A stretch of 64,000 nt of DNA, from NCBI GenBank assembly GCA_023053685.1, contig JALIGW010000002.1, forward strand, positions 247,985,356 to 248,049,355, given 5' to 3'. Within the stretch, counting starts at the first letter, position 1. Each line of letters starts with the position of its first letter. This document shows, in pieces, positions 1 through 9,802 of this stretch. This DNA is from Diadophis punctatus similis (Eukaryota > Chordata > Lepidosauria > Squamata > Dipsadidae). The notes below the pieces were generated by a model. The model was not told where the DNA came from and made no database searches. It saw only the letters and a program-made list of their open reading frames with translations. Position numbers and translations under genes: made by a program.

Positions 1-343
1 TACATATCGTATATAGATGAACGGCGAATTGGTTGTAAATAGAAGTTTATAAATTTTGGGCTGCTACACAAGGGGAGGAAACTAATATTGCTCCAATATA
101 TTTATGAATTTCAAGTGGGGGTAATATAAATAAATCTGTTTTTTTCTTTTTAAATGTTTTGTCTATCCTTATTTTGGTTCTGAATTATTATTTTTTTGGA
201 GTTTGTACTATGTATTAATTTTCTGAAGAAAATAACCTTTAAAAAAAGTCCCTTTACCACAAGCACGTTGATGCGGCTACTATGTACCTATTTTCTAAGC
301 TAGCTCTAAATTCATAGAATCATAGAATCATGGGGCTGGTTCT
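1..343. other. 3' flank of ZNF unit 1, AT-rich
   Basis: AT-rich sequence downstream of ZNFa (transcription runs leftwards). The first bases, around tatcgtatatagatga, recur near 9805, 18602 and 36980, each downstream of another ZNF array, so this marks the end of the repeated gene unit. No coding potential seen. Confidence 0.7.
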
Positions 344-500
344 GTTGTGGTGACCAGAATTGGATGCACTATTCTAGATGTGCTGTCACCAGCACAGTGT
401 AAAGCAACTCTTATCACTTCTTCTTATCTATACTCTATGCCTCTGTTGATGCATCCTAGGACTGCATTGGCTTTTTTGGCAGTTGCAGCACAATATTGGC
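344..500 (-). mobile_element. CR1-type LINE fragment
   Basis: Minus-strand piece of the CR1 ORF2 3' region. It has the usual run of words read on the plus strand (gaccagaattggatgca, then ctaggactgcattggctttt, then gcagcacaatattgg). The same fragment lies at about 37340-37466 in the ZNFd unit, so the insertion predates the split of those units. It is absent from units b and c. Confidence 0.7.
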
Positions 501-1616
501 AGAAGTGGTACTTGTCTATTTCTCATGTGGCCCAAGGAAACATGCCCTGCCCTTTTGGAGATCTCCCGGAGGCAACCACCATTTCCAGCGCACCCACAAT
601 TCCTTAACACAGTTTACAAAGTGTTAAGGTAACAAAACATAACACTTTGTCCCAGTCCCCACGTGACAGTGACCCAGAAGCAGCCACCATTTTGACACAG
701 AGGCAGACATGGCAAAATGGTGGCTGCTTCCACAACTCCACCGCAATGCTCAGGCATGAATCCCAGGCACAGTCAAAATAACAGCTGCTTTCACAACAGT
801 GTCATAAACCCCACAAATGTGTGTCTTACCCTCCTTCACCAACATGACGTTCAGTGATCTTCAAAATGGTGGAGAAGGAGGAGGTTGTGATGCCTGGTGG
901 GGTGGGAGTAAGCCCTAAGGATTGCAGGGATTCAGTGGGAGTAGGAAAATGCCTGTGGGGACACTGTATGGAGGGAAAGGCCTGTGGGCACCCAAAAGTT
1001 GGGGTAGTGGATGCTAGGCCTCCTGAGGTAACCACTGTTCTGCTTAATGACTTGAACATTAGTTTAACGGCTTCATCAGGGAGAGAAGGAGGTGGAGATA
1101 GTTAAGCTACCATTGCAATATGCAATCATAATTGGTCGGCTCCATTACAATTGTATCTAGAGGACTACTTGTATGGTGGCTAGGGTATTCTTGGGCTCAA
1201 AATCTGGAGGTCACCAAGGTAGAAGATGGAAAGTCCACCTGTGGACATTCCATAATCAATATACAAAAAACACTACCAAAAAGCCTTTTTGAGGAATTCC
1301 ATTACTTCTGCAAAAATGAAATATCCAGAAACTGCTGCTAATAACCAGAAACAGGTGGTTAGCCCTTTTCCATTGTCCTTTTCTATTCACCTACAAGTCT
1401 AATCCTGAGACATGTTTGAGTAAAAAGAATGAGGCCAGAATTAAAATAGTCTATTTCTCACCTACATTCCTAATGAGAGATGAGAAATAAAATTCAACCC
1501 TTCTCTAAACTAATCATTCTCTAAACTCATCATTTCCCTCATGTGGATTTCCTTGAAGGAAATAAGGAACAATTTATACCTGAAGATCATCCACAAACAG
1601 AACATTTGAAGGATTT
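501..1616. other. Unclassified 3' flank of ZNFa
   Basis: No gene is supported. Most of it matches 37894-38640 downstream of ZNFd (for example tatccagaaac followed by aaacaggtggttagccc). About 278-1320 is missing from units b and c, where the flanking sequences are joined directly. The stretch at 1130-1180 resembles the end of the 'gactac' terminal-inverted-repeat element found elsewhere. The short ORFs here look random. Confidence 0.5.
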
Positions 1617-1928
1617 ATCACCTGTGTGAGTCGTCCGGTGTCTCATGAGGTGGAAATTTTAAATGAACTTTTCCCACGCTCTGGGCACACAGAGTTTTTG
1701 TCCTGGGTGAGTCCTCTGGTGTTTCATCAGGTGGGAATTCTGACTAAAATATTCCCACAATCAGAACATTCAAACTGTTTCTCTCCTGTATGAGTCCTAT
1801 GATGATTCACCAGGTGAGAATTCTTACTGAAACAATTCCCACAATCAGGACGTTCTAAGGGTTTCTCTCCTGTGTGAGTCCTCTGGTGTATCACCAAATT
1901 GGAATTCCGACTGAAACTTTTCCCACAA
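1617..1928 (-). pseudogene. Relict C-terminal zinc fingers of ZNFa
   Basis: About four finger remnants continue in the 3' direction beyond the ZNFa stop, in another frame. The CxxC and HxxxH spacing and TGEKP-like linkers can still be read in pieces, with substitutions and indels. They became untranslatable because of a one-base insertion just after the last TGEKP linker (near 1935-1945). The same insertion is present in ZNFb, so the loss predates the tandem duplication. Confidence 0.85.
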
Positions 1929-3155
1929 TCAGAACATTGAATTGGGTTTCTCTCCTGTGTGAGTTCTCTGATGGCTCACCAGGCTGGAATTGTGATGGAA
2001 ACTTTTCCCACAATCAGGACATTCAAAGGGTTTCTCTCCTGTGTGAGTTCTTTGATGATTCCTCAGGTTGGAATTGAGATTGAATTTTTCCCCACAATCA
2101 GGACATTTAAAGGGTTTCTCTCCTGTATGAGTCCTCTGGTGTCTTACCAGATGGGAATTCTTACTGAAACTTTTCCCACAATCAAAACACTGAAAGGGTT
2201 TCTCTCCTGTGTGAGTTCTCTGATGGCTCACCAGACTGGAATTGTGACTGAAACTTTTCCCACAATCAGAACATTGATAGGGTTTCTCTCCTGTGTGAGT
2301 TCTCTGATGGCTCAGCAGACTGGAATTGTGACTGAAAGTTTTCCCACAATCAAAACACTGAAAGGGTTTCTCTCCTGTATGAGTTCTCTGATGCTTCCTC
2401 AGGTTGGAATTGAGACTGAAACTTTTCCCACAAACAGGACATTCAAAGGGTTTCTCTCCTGTGTGACTTCTCTGATGTGTTATCAGGTTGAAATTCTGAC
2501 TGAAACTTTCCCCACAAACAGGACATTGAAAGGGTTTCTCTCCTGTGTGAGTTCTCTGATGTGTTATCAGGTGGGAATTCTCACTAAAACTTTTCCCACA
2601 ATCAGGACATTCAAAGGGTTTATCTCCCGTGTGAGTTCTCTGGTGTCTTACCAGGTGGTAATTCTCACTAAAACATTTTCCACAATCAGGACATTCAAAG
2701 GGTTTCTCTCCAGTGTGAGTTCTCTGATGTCTTACCAGGTGGGAATTCTCACTGAAACTTTTCCCACAAACAGGACATTCAAAGGGTTTGTCTCCAGTGT
2801 GAGTTCTCTGATGTTTTATCAGGTTGGAACTGTGACTGAAACTTTTTCCACAATCAGGACATTCAAAGGGTTTTTCTCCTGTGTGAATCCTCTGATGTGT
2901 TACCAGGTTAGAATTTTGACTGAAACTTTTTCCACAATGAGGACATTCAAAGGGTTTCTGTCCTGAGTGAGTTCTCTGGTATCTTACAAGGTCGGAATTT
3001 GCAATGAAACGTTTCCCACAATCAGGACAGTCATATGGCTTCTCCCTGGTGTGTATCCTCTGGTGTATCACTAAGTTATCATTTTCACTAAAGCATTTAC
3101 AACATTGGGAGCACTTGTAGGGCATCTCTCCTGTGTGGATCCTTCTATGAACCAA
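1929..3155 (-). CDS. ZNFa: 14-finger C2H2 zinc-finger protein, truncated
   Basis: Encodes 408 residues with 14 tandem C2H2 fingers of 28 residues joined by TGEKP-type linkers. Such proteins bind DNA in the nucleus, often as repressors; the target is unknown. Finger 1 reads CxxC with C-K in place of the usual G-K, and finger 2 has Tyr at the first zinc-binding His position (VRYQRTH), so it may fold poorly. The array ends at residues NSMF and a TGA caused by a one-base insertion; further fingers lie beyond it out of frame. The chosen Met follows an in-frame TAA about 80 bases upstream, so any real protein starts here or further in. No KRAB or SCAN domain is seen. Nearly identical to ZNFb. It may be a young pseudogene or a functional short ZNF. 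Confidence 0.85.
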   Translation of the reverse strand: MVHRRIHTGEMPYKCSQCCKCFSENDNLVIHQRIHTREKPYDCPDCGKRFIANSDLVRYQRTHSGQKPFECPHCGKSFSQNSNLVTHQRIHTGEKPFECPDCGKSFSHSSNLIKHQRTHTGDKPFECPVCGKSFSENSHLVRHQRTHTGEKPFECPDCGKCFSENYHLVRHQRTHTGDKPFECPDCGKSFSENSHLITHQRTHTGEKPFQCPVCGESFSQNFNLITHQRSHTGEKPFECPVCGKSFSLNSNLRKHQRTHTGEKPFQCFDCGKTFSHNSSLLSHQRTHTGEKPYQCSDCGKSFSHNSSLVSHQRTHTGEKPFQCFDCGKSFSKNSHLVRHQRTHTGEKPFKCPDCGEKFNLNSNLRNHQRTHTGEKPFECPDCGKSFHHNSSLVSHQRTHTGEKPNSMF

Positions 3156-3667
3156 AAAGGAGCAATTCTGACCTGAGCTTTTACCACATTCAGATAATTA
3201 GTATGGCTGTTGTCCTGAGTGGATTCTCCCCTGCATAACCACTTGTCATTTGAAGTCTACTTTTCTCACATCTATGGAGCTTTTCTGCCACTGATATTCT
3301 TAAGAAGGTCAAAAAATATGTGTGAGCCCTTGTTTTGTGGTGCTTTGATTTAAGCACTTTTCTTCCTCTCAGGGCAAGGCCTGCATTAGTATCTGCCCTA
3401 TGTGACTATTCAATTGACATTTCCCTATTCATTGATTTCCAGATATTTCCCTCTTTTTCTGAAATGGAAAAATAATCTCCTTGGACCTTTTTCTGTAATG
3501 TATGTTTGAGTTCCGCATACTCTACTTTTTCCAGCTCGAAATCACTTTTGTGTGGTTTTTCTGAAGGAAATGGAGAATATGTTTATTTCTGCCTCAATTT
3601 GCTTTGCTTTTCCATGTTGCTTGTTATTCTAAGTTGTCCAGTGTGGTCTTATTGGCATCATCTTGGT
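3156..3667 (-). pseudogene. Decayed 5' part of ZNFa finger exon
   Basis: Holds the region between the inferred splice acceptor (CCTACAG, exon starting about 3667) and the finger array. It includes a degenerate finger (ECGKSSGQNC...VHRR) preceded by TAA, and upstream a linker segment with readable residues ELEKVEYAELKHTLQKK. Frame breaks separate these pieces. Equivalent segments occur in the other four units, which helps define exon structure, but no continuous reading frame links acceptor and array. Confidence 0.7.
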
Positions 3668-3800
3668 CTGTAGGATTCAAATGAAAATGTAACTTTTATT
3701 GTTTGTAAAAGGGTTGCAAAGATGTGAAAAAAAGTATACATTACAATGACAAAGCAAATGTGCCACTATGTTAGAATAATCTCTTACTACTCTCTTGTTA

Positions 3801-3976
3801 CAGTTGTTGAAATTCATTTTTTTTCTTATTCATGTACACTTGGGAGCCCATCATGACAAAATGAAAACAGAAGTATTGAGTGTAGATTAATGAGAAAAAA
3901 ATGAATTTCAACAACTGTAGAATCTGGCTGCTGCATAACAAAATGAAGGGGGTCTGAATACTTTCTGAATGCACTG
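3801..3976. mobile_element. Tc1/mariner-type MITE
   Basis: A short element flanked by TA on both sides, with CAGT...ACTG ends. The right end reads gtctgaatactttctgaatg, a typical Tc1 terminal sequence. Internally it has long inverted arms (gttgttgaaattcattttt and its complement) that could fold as a hairpin. No ORF. Confidence 0.7.
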
Positions 3977-4220
3977 TAGATGAGCAGCAACAATTCTTTC
4001 TCTAAGGTTGCCGCTGACAATTGCCAATCTTCCTAGGAGTGGAAGCTCCAGCAAATTCACCGGTCAGAGAAATTACAATAAATCCAAGCATTACATCTCA
4101 GGTTCTACAGGCCTCATTTAGCTTGTTAAATGTTGAAGTTCATGACAGTACAATTAGAAAAAGACTGAATAAGTATGGTTTGTGTAGAAAGGTTACCAGG
4201 AGAAAGCCTCTTATAGGAAT

Positions 4221-4459
4221 TGCAATAGCACTTAGACTTATATACCGCTTCATAGTGCTTTACAGCCCTCTCCAAGCAGTTTTACAGAGTTCAGCATATT
4301 GCCCCCAACAATCTGGGTCCTCATTTTACCGACCTCAGAAGGATGGAAGGCTGAGTCAAACTTCAGCCGGTGAGATATGAACAGCTGAACAGCTGAACTA
4401 CCAGTCAGCTGAAGTAGCCTGCAGTGCTGCACTCTAACCACTGTGCCACCTTGGCTCTT
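4221..4459 (-). mobile_element. tRNA-derived SINE (squamate type)
   Basis: On the minus strand it starts with a tRNA-like head (GTGGCGCAGTGGTTAGAG as A box, GTTCAAATCTCACCGG as B box in better copies). It ends with a tail matching taagtctaagtgctattg, probably borrowed from a LINE. It sits inside the Tc1 relic. Other copies are at 12979, 22886, 32465 and 57571. Confidence 0.85.
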
Positions 4460-5074
4460 CGTTCCAAAATGACATAGCAGCACAGCTGAGGTTTGCAAAG
4501 TTACATCTGAACAAATAACAAGACTTCTGGAACACTGTCCTTTGGAGAGACGAAACCAAAGTGGAGATGTTTGGCTGTAATGCACAGTACCACGTTTGAT
4601 GAAAACCAAACACAGCATTTCAGCACAAACATCTCATACCAACCATCAAGCACGGTGATGGAGGGGTGATGATTTGGGCTTCTTTTGCAGCCACAGGACA
4701 TGGACACCTTGCACTCTTTTGAGTCTCCTTTGATCTTCTCTCTCTATTAAAATATTCTAGAGTCAAATGTCAGGCCATCTGTTCAACAGCTAAAGCTTGG
4801 CCAACATCAGATTATGTAACAGGAGAATGATCCCAAGCTCAAGAGCAAATCTACAACAGAATGGCTTAAAACTAAAAAAAAATCAAGGTGTAGCAACTGC
4901 AGTCAAAGTCCAGACCTCAATCTGATTGAAATGCTGTGGCGGGACCTCAAGAGAGCTGGGCATAAACAAATGCCTACAAACCTCAATGAACTGAAGCAAT
5001 GTTGTAAAGAAGAATGGGCCAAAATTCCTCCACAGCGATGTTACAGACTGATAAAGTCATACAGAAAACAATTA

Positions 5075-6424
5075 CTGTATTTTTCGGAGTATAAGACGCA
5101 CCTTTTTACCACCCAAAAGAGGGTGAAAATTTGGGTGCGTCTTATACACCGAATGTAGCCCTACCCACCCACCAGCCCCCACCCTTCGGAGGTTTTCGGG
5201 AGGCACCGCTGCCGTCCCCGCCGCCGCTGTCCCCACCCCACCGCTGTCCCAGCCGCTGTGACTGTCCCCCCCTGCCGCTGTCCCAGCCGGCGTCCCCGCC
5301 GTCCCAGCCGCTGTCCCAGCCGCCGCCGCTGTCCCAGCCGCCGCTGTTGTCCCTGCCCCCACCGCTGTCCCAGCCGCTGTCCCAGCCGCCGCCGCTGTCC
5401 CCACCCCCACCACTGTCCCAGCCGCCACCGCTGTCCCCACCCCCACCGCTGTCCCAGCCGCTGTCCCAGCTGCCGCCGCTGTCCCCGCCCCCACCACTGT
5501 CCCAGCCGCTGTCCCAGCCGCTGTCCCAGCCGCCGCCGCTGTCCCCGCCCCACTGCTGTCCCAGCCGCTGCCACTGTTCCTGCCCCCACCGCTGTCCCAG
5601 TCGGCGTCCCTGCCGCTACCCGAAGCGAGCCGCCACCGCCGTTACTGCCCAAAACCCCCATCACCATCTGAAGCCTGCTCCCGAGGCACCTGAGGAGCCG
5701 CTGCTGCCGTCCGAAGAGAGCCGACAGGTTAGAACTTTTTTTTAAGGCTTTTTTTTAAGGTTGCCAAGTGGAGGAGAAATTCTGGGAGTTGAAGTCCACA
5801 CGTTTGAAGACCCTTGCACCCCCTTGGCAAGTTTAAGACTTGTGGACTTCAACTCCCATTCCTGAGCGAGTATGACTGGAGGAGGAATTCTGGGAGTTGA
5901 AGTCCACAAGGCTTAAACTTGCCAAGGGGGTACAAAGGTCTTCAAACGTGTGGACTTCAACTCCCAGAATTCCTCCTCCAGTCATGCTAGCTCAGGAATT
6001 GGAGTTGAAGTCCACAAGTCTTAAAGCTGTCAAATTTGAAGACCCCTGGGTTAGGGGTTAGGGGTGCAAGGGTCTTCAAACTTGGCAAGATTGTTTACAA
6101 CCATGTACACTTTTTACAAACTTCAAACTTGACAGCTTTAAGACTTGTGGACTTCAAGTCCCATTCCTGAGCTAGCATGACTGGAGGAGGAATTCTGGGA
6201 GTTGAAGTCCACAAGTCTAAAAGCTGTCAAGTTTGAAGTTTGTAAAAAGTGTACATGGTTGTAAAAAGTGTACAAGGTTGTAAAAAGTATTCTGCTACAC
6301 TGGTATTTTATTAAATAATATATTACTACACCATTTGGTTCAGAATACTTTTTTCCTTGTTTTCCTCCTCTAAAATCTAGGTGTGTCCTATATTCCGGTG
6401 CGTCCTATACTCTGAAAAATACGG
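5075..6424. mobile_element. TA-flanked non-autonomous DNA transposon, 1.35 kb
   Basis: Ends are inverted repeats: tgtatttttcggagtataag on the left and its near-complement ending gaaaaatacgg on the right, each next to TA. Removing it joins caatta to cttccagttattgg, which restores the Tc1 sequence and confirms the boundaries. Each end also forms a local hairpin. The interior has a GC-rich minisatellite (5165-5620), then many inverted copies of ggagttgaagtccacaag. No transposase. The TA duplication suggests the Tc1/mariner superfamily. Confidence 0.8.
5165..5620. repeat. GC-rich 15-bp minisatellite
   Basis: Degenerate tandem units built on ccgctgtcccagccg and ccgctgtcccc. All six frames stay open by composition (Pro-rich on plus, Gly/Ala/Thr-rich on minus). 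The copy in the duplicated element (13930-14400) differs in unit number and order, so it has changed length since the duplication. Confidence 0.85.
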
Positions 6425-6680
6425 TACTTCCAGTTATTGGAGCGAAAGGTGGCTCTACAAGATGTTCAATCATAAAATGTTACTTTTTCACACAAGGCTT
6501 CTATATTTTGGCTTTCTTTTTGTAGAATAAATGGTGACACGATATGTCAAGCGTTATTGTTCATCTGAGGTTGTGTTTACCTACCTTTAAGAATTGCTAA
6601 GGACCGGATGATTTTTACTGTATTCTGATATGTAAAACCAAAGAACTCAAAGAGGGTGTATTTTCTTTTTCACATGGCTG

Positions 6681-7447
6681 CATATCTGGAAGTGCTGGAG
6701 ATAAGATTATCCACTTGCAGATATATGCATGCTGAGAGAAGTACAAATACACAGACCTACAAAAGTATATATGTGGAAAACCCATGTGTTTTCAACCTGA
6801 AAAATGTCCTAAAATGGTTACAGTCCAACATTTCTGAGTTAATTTTAGGGATGTGGGGGCTTTAACTGGTGAAATGATGCCTAAGGCGTCTGCAAGATTT
6901 GAAGCACCAGTTTTGCCCATTAAACAAATCACTGTGGATTGTTAAAGGCAATTACACATAACTTGCAACTTCCTACCAGGATACCCGTTGATTTTCCTTG
7001 TCAGAAAGCTAGCTGGGAAGGTCAGTAATGGGGATCATGAATGTGGGATGCTGCAACCATCATCAATGTGCAGTGGTTGGTAACACCAGAATTGGTGCAA
7101 CTCCTTTTCCTGCATCTTCATACCCACAGGAACTTCTGAAGTGCGGTCACTGAATGCGCTACAATGACCACAAATTTGTGTACAAGATGAATGTCTGCTT
7201 TTAAAGTGCCATTGAAACTTTGAAGGCTCAGGGAACAAGTGAGGATCACCTATACAACTAAACATCCAAAAAAGTCCCCAATAGTTTTTTTTTTTTTTTT
7301 ACAAAGTGCTGGATTAAGCACAGTTGAACCTGCTTAATACACGGATGGCGAACCAATAGGAAATATTGTGCTTGTTGGCTAACTTGGAAGTAAGAGAGCA
7401 GATGCAGATCAGTCCAATATTGTTGCCAAGATAACAGCAAGTCCATA
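6681..7447. other. ZNFa intron, ancestral unit sequence
   Basis: Shared with the other units (15471-16244, 32810-33660, 43860-44500). The part from about 6895 to 7262 is a decayed copy of the repeat whose intact ends read gtagtcctc...acttac (better preserved at 33112-33468), so that insertion predates the array. A poly-T run lies near 7287. No coding potential. Confidence 0.6.
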
Positions 7448-7660
7448 ACAGAATAACAAAGTTGGAAGGGACCTTGGAGGTCTTATAGTCCAATCCCCTG
7501 TCCAGGCAGGAGACTCTATGTTAGTCCGGACTAATTGATGTCCAATCTCTTCTTTAAGGCCTTAAGTGATCTAGAAATTCTAAGGCAAGCTGTTCCCAAG
7601 GAATTAACCTTAACTTGAAGGAGACTTTTTAAATTTTCTCCCCAGCAGAAAATTGCAGCC
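7448..7660 (-). mobile_element. CR1 LINE 3' end
   Basis: Starts with the complement of the CR1 3' terminus (agaataacaaagttggaagg, then gaccttggaggtcttatagt) and continues into the 3' UTR region. Present at the same place in units b, d and e, so it is an old insertion in the ancestral unit. Confidence 0.85.
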
Positions 7661-7829
7661 ACCAGTGTTAAAGCGTGGAGCACCAGTGGACTCAAAATTT
7701 GGGGAGGGAAGGAACATGTAGCAGCAGCTGACATGCTTCAGCCTAATTGCTTCTCTGCTTCTACATCATGGAGGAAACCAAACAGCCTGACTTGCTCCCA
7801 GCCTCTCCTACGATCTGCGCTCAACTCAC

Positions 7830-7920
7830 CTTCCAGATGGTGTTCCTCGACCTGGGAAGAGCACAAAAGCCATTTAGCACGCCACTTTCCTCCCATGAGT
7901 GATCCGGAAGAAGTTCCTCT
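7830..7920 (-). promoter_or_regulatory. Candidate ZNFa exon 1 and promoter
   Basis: On the minus strand the sequence CTGGAAG is followed by GTGAGTTGA, a strong 5' splice donor with the exon ending at 7830. Upstream is GATCCGGAAGA (ETS-like GGAA core on the plus strand at about 7904). The block is conserved at 16620, 24773 and 45114, always 3.5-4.2 kb upstream of a ZNF exon acceptor. The exon has no conserved start codon and is probably 5' UTR. The transcription start is not defined. Confidence 0.6.
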
Positions 7921-8234
7921 CCTCAAATCCTTTCTAGCAATTCAGTACTCGATGGTTTTAACTCCTTTAAGCTCTACCACATAAGGGTTTTCTAGTAACT
8001 GATACTGTATGTGATAACCATCTCCCGATAGGGGGCAAAAGAACACGCTTGCTTTGTCTTTGCTAAGGCGTTTTGCAAGATCTTTTCACTTATTAGATGC
8101 CATCAAGTGTCGTTCTCAACTCCTAGAAACCTACCTTTGCAACTGATCCATGTGAAATGTGACACTCCAGTACGTAGTTTGTGAAGATTAGCTATGTGCT
8201 AAGTGCTAAAGTTTTATGAAGTTCTTGCAGAATT

Positions 8235-8540
8235 ACACTGAGTTGTAAGACACCAACTCTGCAAGCATGAGACCCTATACCTGGGTGTCAAACTTGTGTG
8301 TCACATGGTTGTAATGTGAGGTATCATGACTTTTTTCCATTCACTAAACCAAGGGGGAGGGTGGGCATTGCCAGTGCGTGGTGGATCTGCCCCCGGGCCA
8401 CAAGTTTGATACCCCTGTGACCTATACCATTCCAGACAAATGGCTGCCTCTTAAAACCTCCCAGTGATGAAGCACCCACAACTTCTGAAGGCAAGGCATT
8501 TCCACTGATCAATTGTTCTGACTGAAAGGAAATTTCTCCG
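8235..8540 (-). mobile_element. CR1 3' UTR fragment interrupted by a MITE
   Basis: Minus-strand CR1 tail pieces (gagaccctatac, then ccagacaaatggctgcctct, then cagtgatgaagcacccacaa) separated by the hAT MITE at 8281-8419. Homologous positions in units c and d (25195, 50840) lack this MITE. Confidence 0.8.
8281..8419. mobile_element. hAT MITE, 'gtgtcaaact' family
   Basis: Ends are complementary (gggtgtcaaac and gtttgatacccctg). It lies inside CR1 with a partly preserved duplicated flank (ccctatac and acctatac). Relatives are at 17072, 34396 and 42472, the last with a perfect 8-bp duplication. Confidence 0.75.
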
Positions 8541-8544
8541 ATTC

Positions 8545-8732
8545 TAGGTTTGATTCAGCAGCAGGTTGCTCCCTTACCGGTTCCGTGCGCTGTGCGCGCA
8601 TCTCCATGCTTCAGGGGGGCACTCGCTCGCTACGAGCGCACGCCCCCTCACATGATTTTGCTTCTGCGCATGCTTGACACCCCCGTGACCCAGGGGCGGG
8701 TTGCTTGCTTACCGGTGCCAGTGCGCTGCGCG
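8545..8732. mobile_element. CpG-rich MITE fragment
   Basis: Two similar left-end segments (caggttgctcccttaccgg and gcgggttgcttgcttaccgg) surround a CpG-rich hairpin and a gcttctgcgcatgc motif also seen in other elements here. It looks like a nested or partly deleted hAT-type MITE. The right end is not visible. Confidence 0.45.
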
Positions 8733-8987
8733 GATATTGAAGTGAAAGGCGCTATACCAGTATTTGAAGATAACACATGTAAACAAGCAACAGGTGAGAG
8801 TAAACACCAGAAGCAAGCATAGTGACATAAAATGATGTAATGTCAGAGAAGCAGTGAAAGAAAATGTAATAGACGTAATTTATTGTGCACCAGAAAATAA
8901 TTTAGCTGACCTCATGAAAAAAACATTAAAACCTCCTACATGAGGCAATCTACGCTAGAATTGGTTGCTGTAGATGCAAAGGGGGAG
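8733..8987 (+). mobile_element. Ty1/copia-like RNase H relic
   Basis: Translated pieces match the C-terminal RNase H end of copia polyproteins: AIPVFEDNTCKQ, TGESKHQK, HSDIK, VREAVKENVIDVIYC, APENNLADLMKKTL and, after a frameshift, EAIYARIGCCRCKGGV. These correspond to the family's EDN, KHIDI, REAV, PTEDNLADxxTK and terminal IG motifs. The end is followed by the purine run aaagggggag, as expected for a polypurine tract before a 3' LTR. Broken by stops. Duplicate at 17524-17782. LTR ends were not identified. Confidence 0.8.
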
Positions 8988-9664
8988 TTTCCCATTTTTC
9001 CCGCTTTTTTCTTCTGTGTGCTCTTTATGCTATTGTGATTTACCTCAGGATGTCCCTGTGTTCCTGGCTATCTTGTTTGCTGTAAATATGTTAAATGTAT
9101 TTATTTATATTAAACTACAAATTTGCCTGTGTCTCTGACTTCATTTGGAAACTTGCTGCATAATTCCCTGACAGAGGAGTACCTCTATTACACCCTGAGA
9201 AAAAAGCCATTTGCATCACAGGGAGGGAAATAACTGTTGTTATTTGTAGCTGGTGGATTACCCAGAGAGATGTAAAGGATCGTGGTGAGGAAAAACATTT
9301 CTGCTCTGGGAGATCCCCTTCCTCTGACACTGATGGAGAAGTTTGGGATTATGAGTGCACACAAATTAATCCCTTTGTGAGCCTGAGCTCTTCCAAGAAG
9401 CTCCCATGGGGAGCACAGGCACTTCTTAAAAGCCCCCTCCCCATGGTTTGGAAACTGCAGGGTGTTTGGGAGAACATCCTACAGATTTGGAGTTAACAGA
9501 CTCAATGTGTGATGAACTTGTCTTTTTTAAGAAGACTGGGGCATGGACTTGACATATCTAACTGGAAAACAATTTGGAAAATGGATCGACCAAGAGGTTT
9601 TATGATTTGGGGGAATAACACATAACTGGTGTCTTATCGTTCTCAACTTGTTCTTGTTCTTCTT
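8988..9664. other. Unclassified; possible copia LTR remnant
   Basis: Follows the copia polypurine tract, so the first 180-190 bases could be decayed LTR, but no clear TG...CA ends are seen. The rest, up to the L2 tail, is duplicated at 17983-18455 with small indels, and has no recognised coding or repeat signature. Confidence 0.35.
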
Positions 9665-9748
9665 ACATGCTGTACGCTGCCCTGAGTCCCTTGGGAGTTG
9701 GGCGGCTTATAAGAATGAGCAAAATAAATAAATAAATAAACTTAAATT
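9665..9748 (+). mobile_element. L2-type 3' tail
   Basis: Reads tgctgtacgctgccctgagt, then ttgggagttgggcggc and ttataagaatgag, then a short (aaat) run. The same 3' tail ends the large L2 at 55400-55500, so this is a 5'-truncated L2 or an L2-mobilised SINE. Confidence 0.75.
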
Positions 9749-9802
9749 TTAAGAAATTTTTTTAATAAGAATCAAACAAAGATATTTCATCCAGGACAAA
9801 CC

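Larger units (their letters stand above)
4021..6680 (+). mobile_element. Tc1-like transposase relic, split by two insertions
   Basis: Plus-strand fragments of a Tc1 transposase. Near 4120-4215 is the helix-turn-helix part (VEVHDSTIRKRLNKYGL). Around 4480-4730 lies the middle of the catalytic domain, frameshifted. At 4900-5070 is the C-terminal part with QSPDLNLIEMLWRDL and LNELKQCCKEEWAKIPPQ. The 3' end resumes at 6425-6680 and finishes with caaagagggtgta, a known Tc1 end. A SINE (4221-4459) and a 1.35 kb element (5075-6424) interrupt it. Dead copy; its duplicate is at 12778-15470. Confidence 0.9.

Noticed and set aside
1959..2966. Long plus-strand ORFs opposite the ZNF arrays (also 10706-11713, 19329-20441, 38923-40038)
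   Set aside because: The 84-base finger repeat lacks stops in this antisense frame; the product is a monotonous [18 protein letters not shown] repeat with no family match. Shadows of the arrays.
1929..3155. CRISPR-like regular repeats in the ZNF arrays
   Set aside because: The 84-base periodicity is coding for 28-residue fingers; there are no constant repeats with unique spacers, and the genome is eukaryotic.
5131..5745. Proline-rich ORF and its antisense Gly/Ala/Thr-rich ORFs
   Set aside because: Produced by the 15-bp GC-rich minisatellite inside a DNA transposon; all frames are open by composition.
6045..6070. Telomere-like gggttagggg
   Set aside because: Only two short units inside a transposon; too little for interstitial telomeric sequence.
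3668..7830. KRAB or SCAN exon in the ZNF introns
   Set aside because: Looked for typical KRAB-A (VTFEDVAV, LYREVML-like) or SCAN residues in this and the equivalent introns; none seen. A profile search would be decisive.
9115..9330. Small ORFs in 9.1-9.4 kb and 17.9-18.3 kb
   Set aside because: Not conserved between the two duplicate copies; small indels change the frames.
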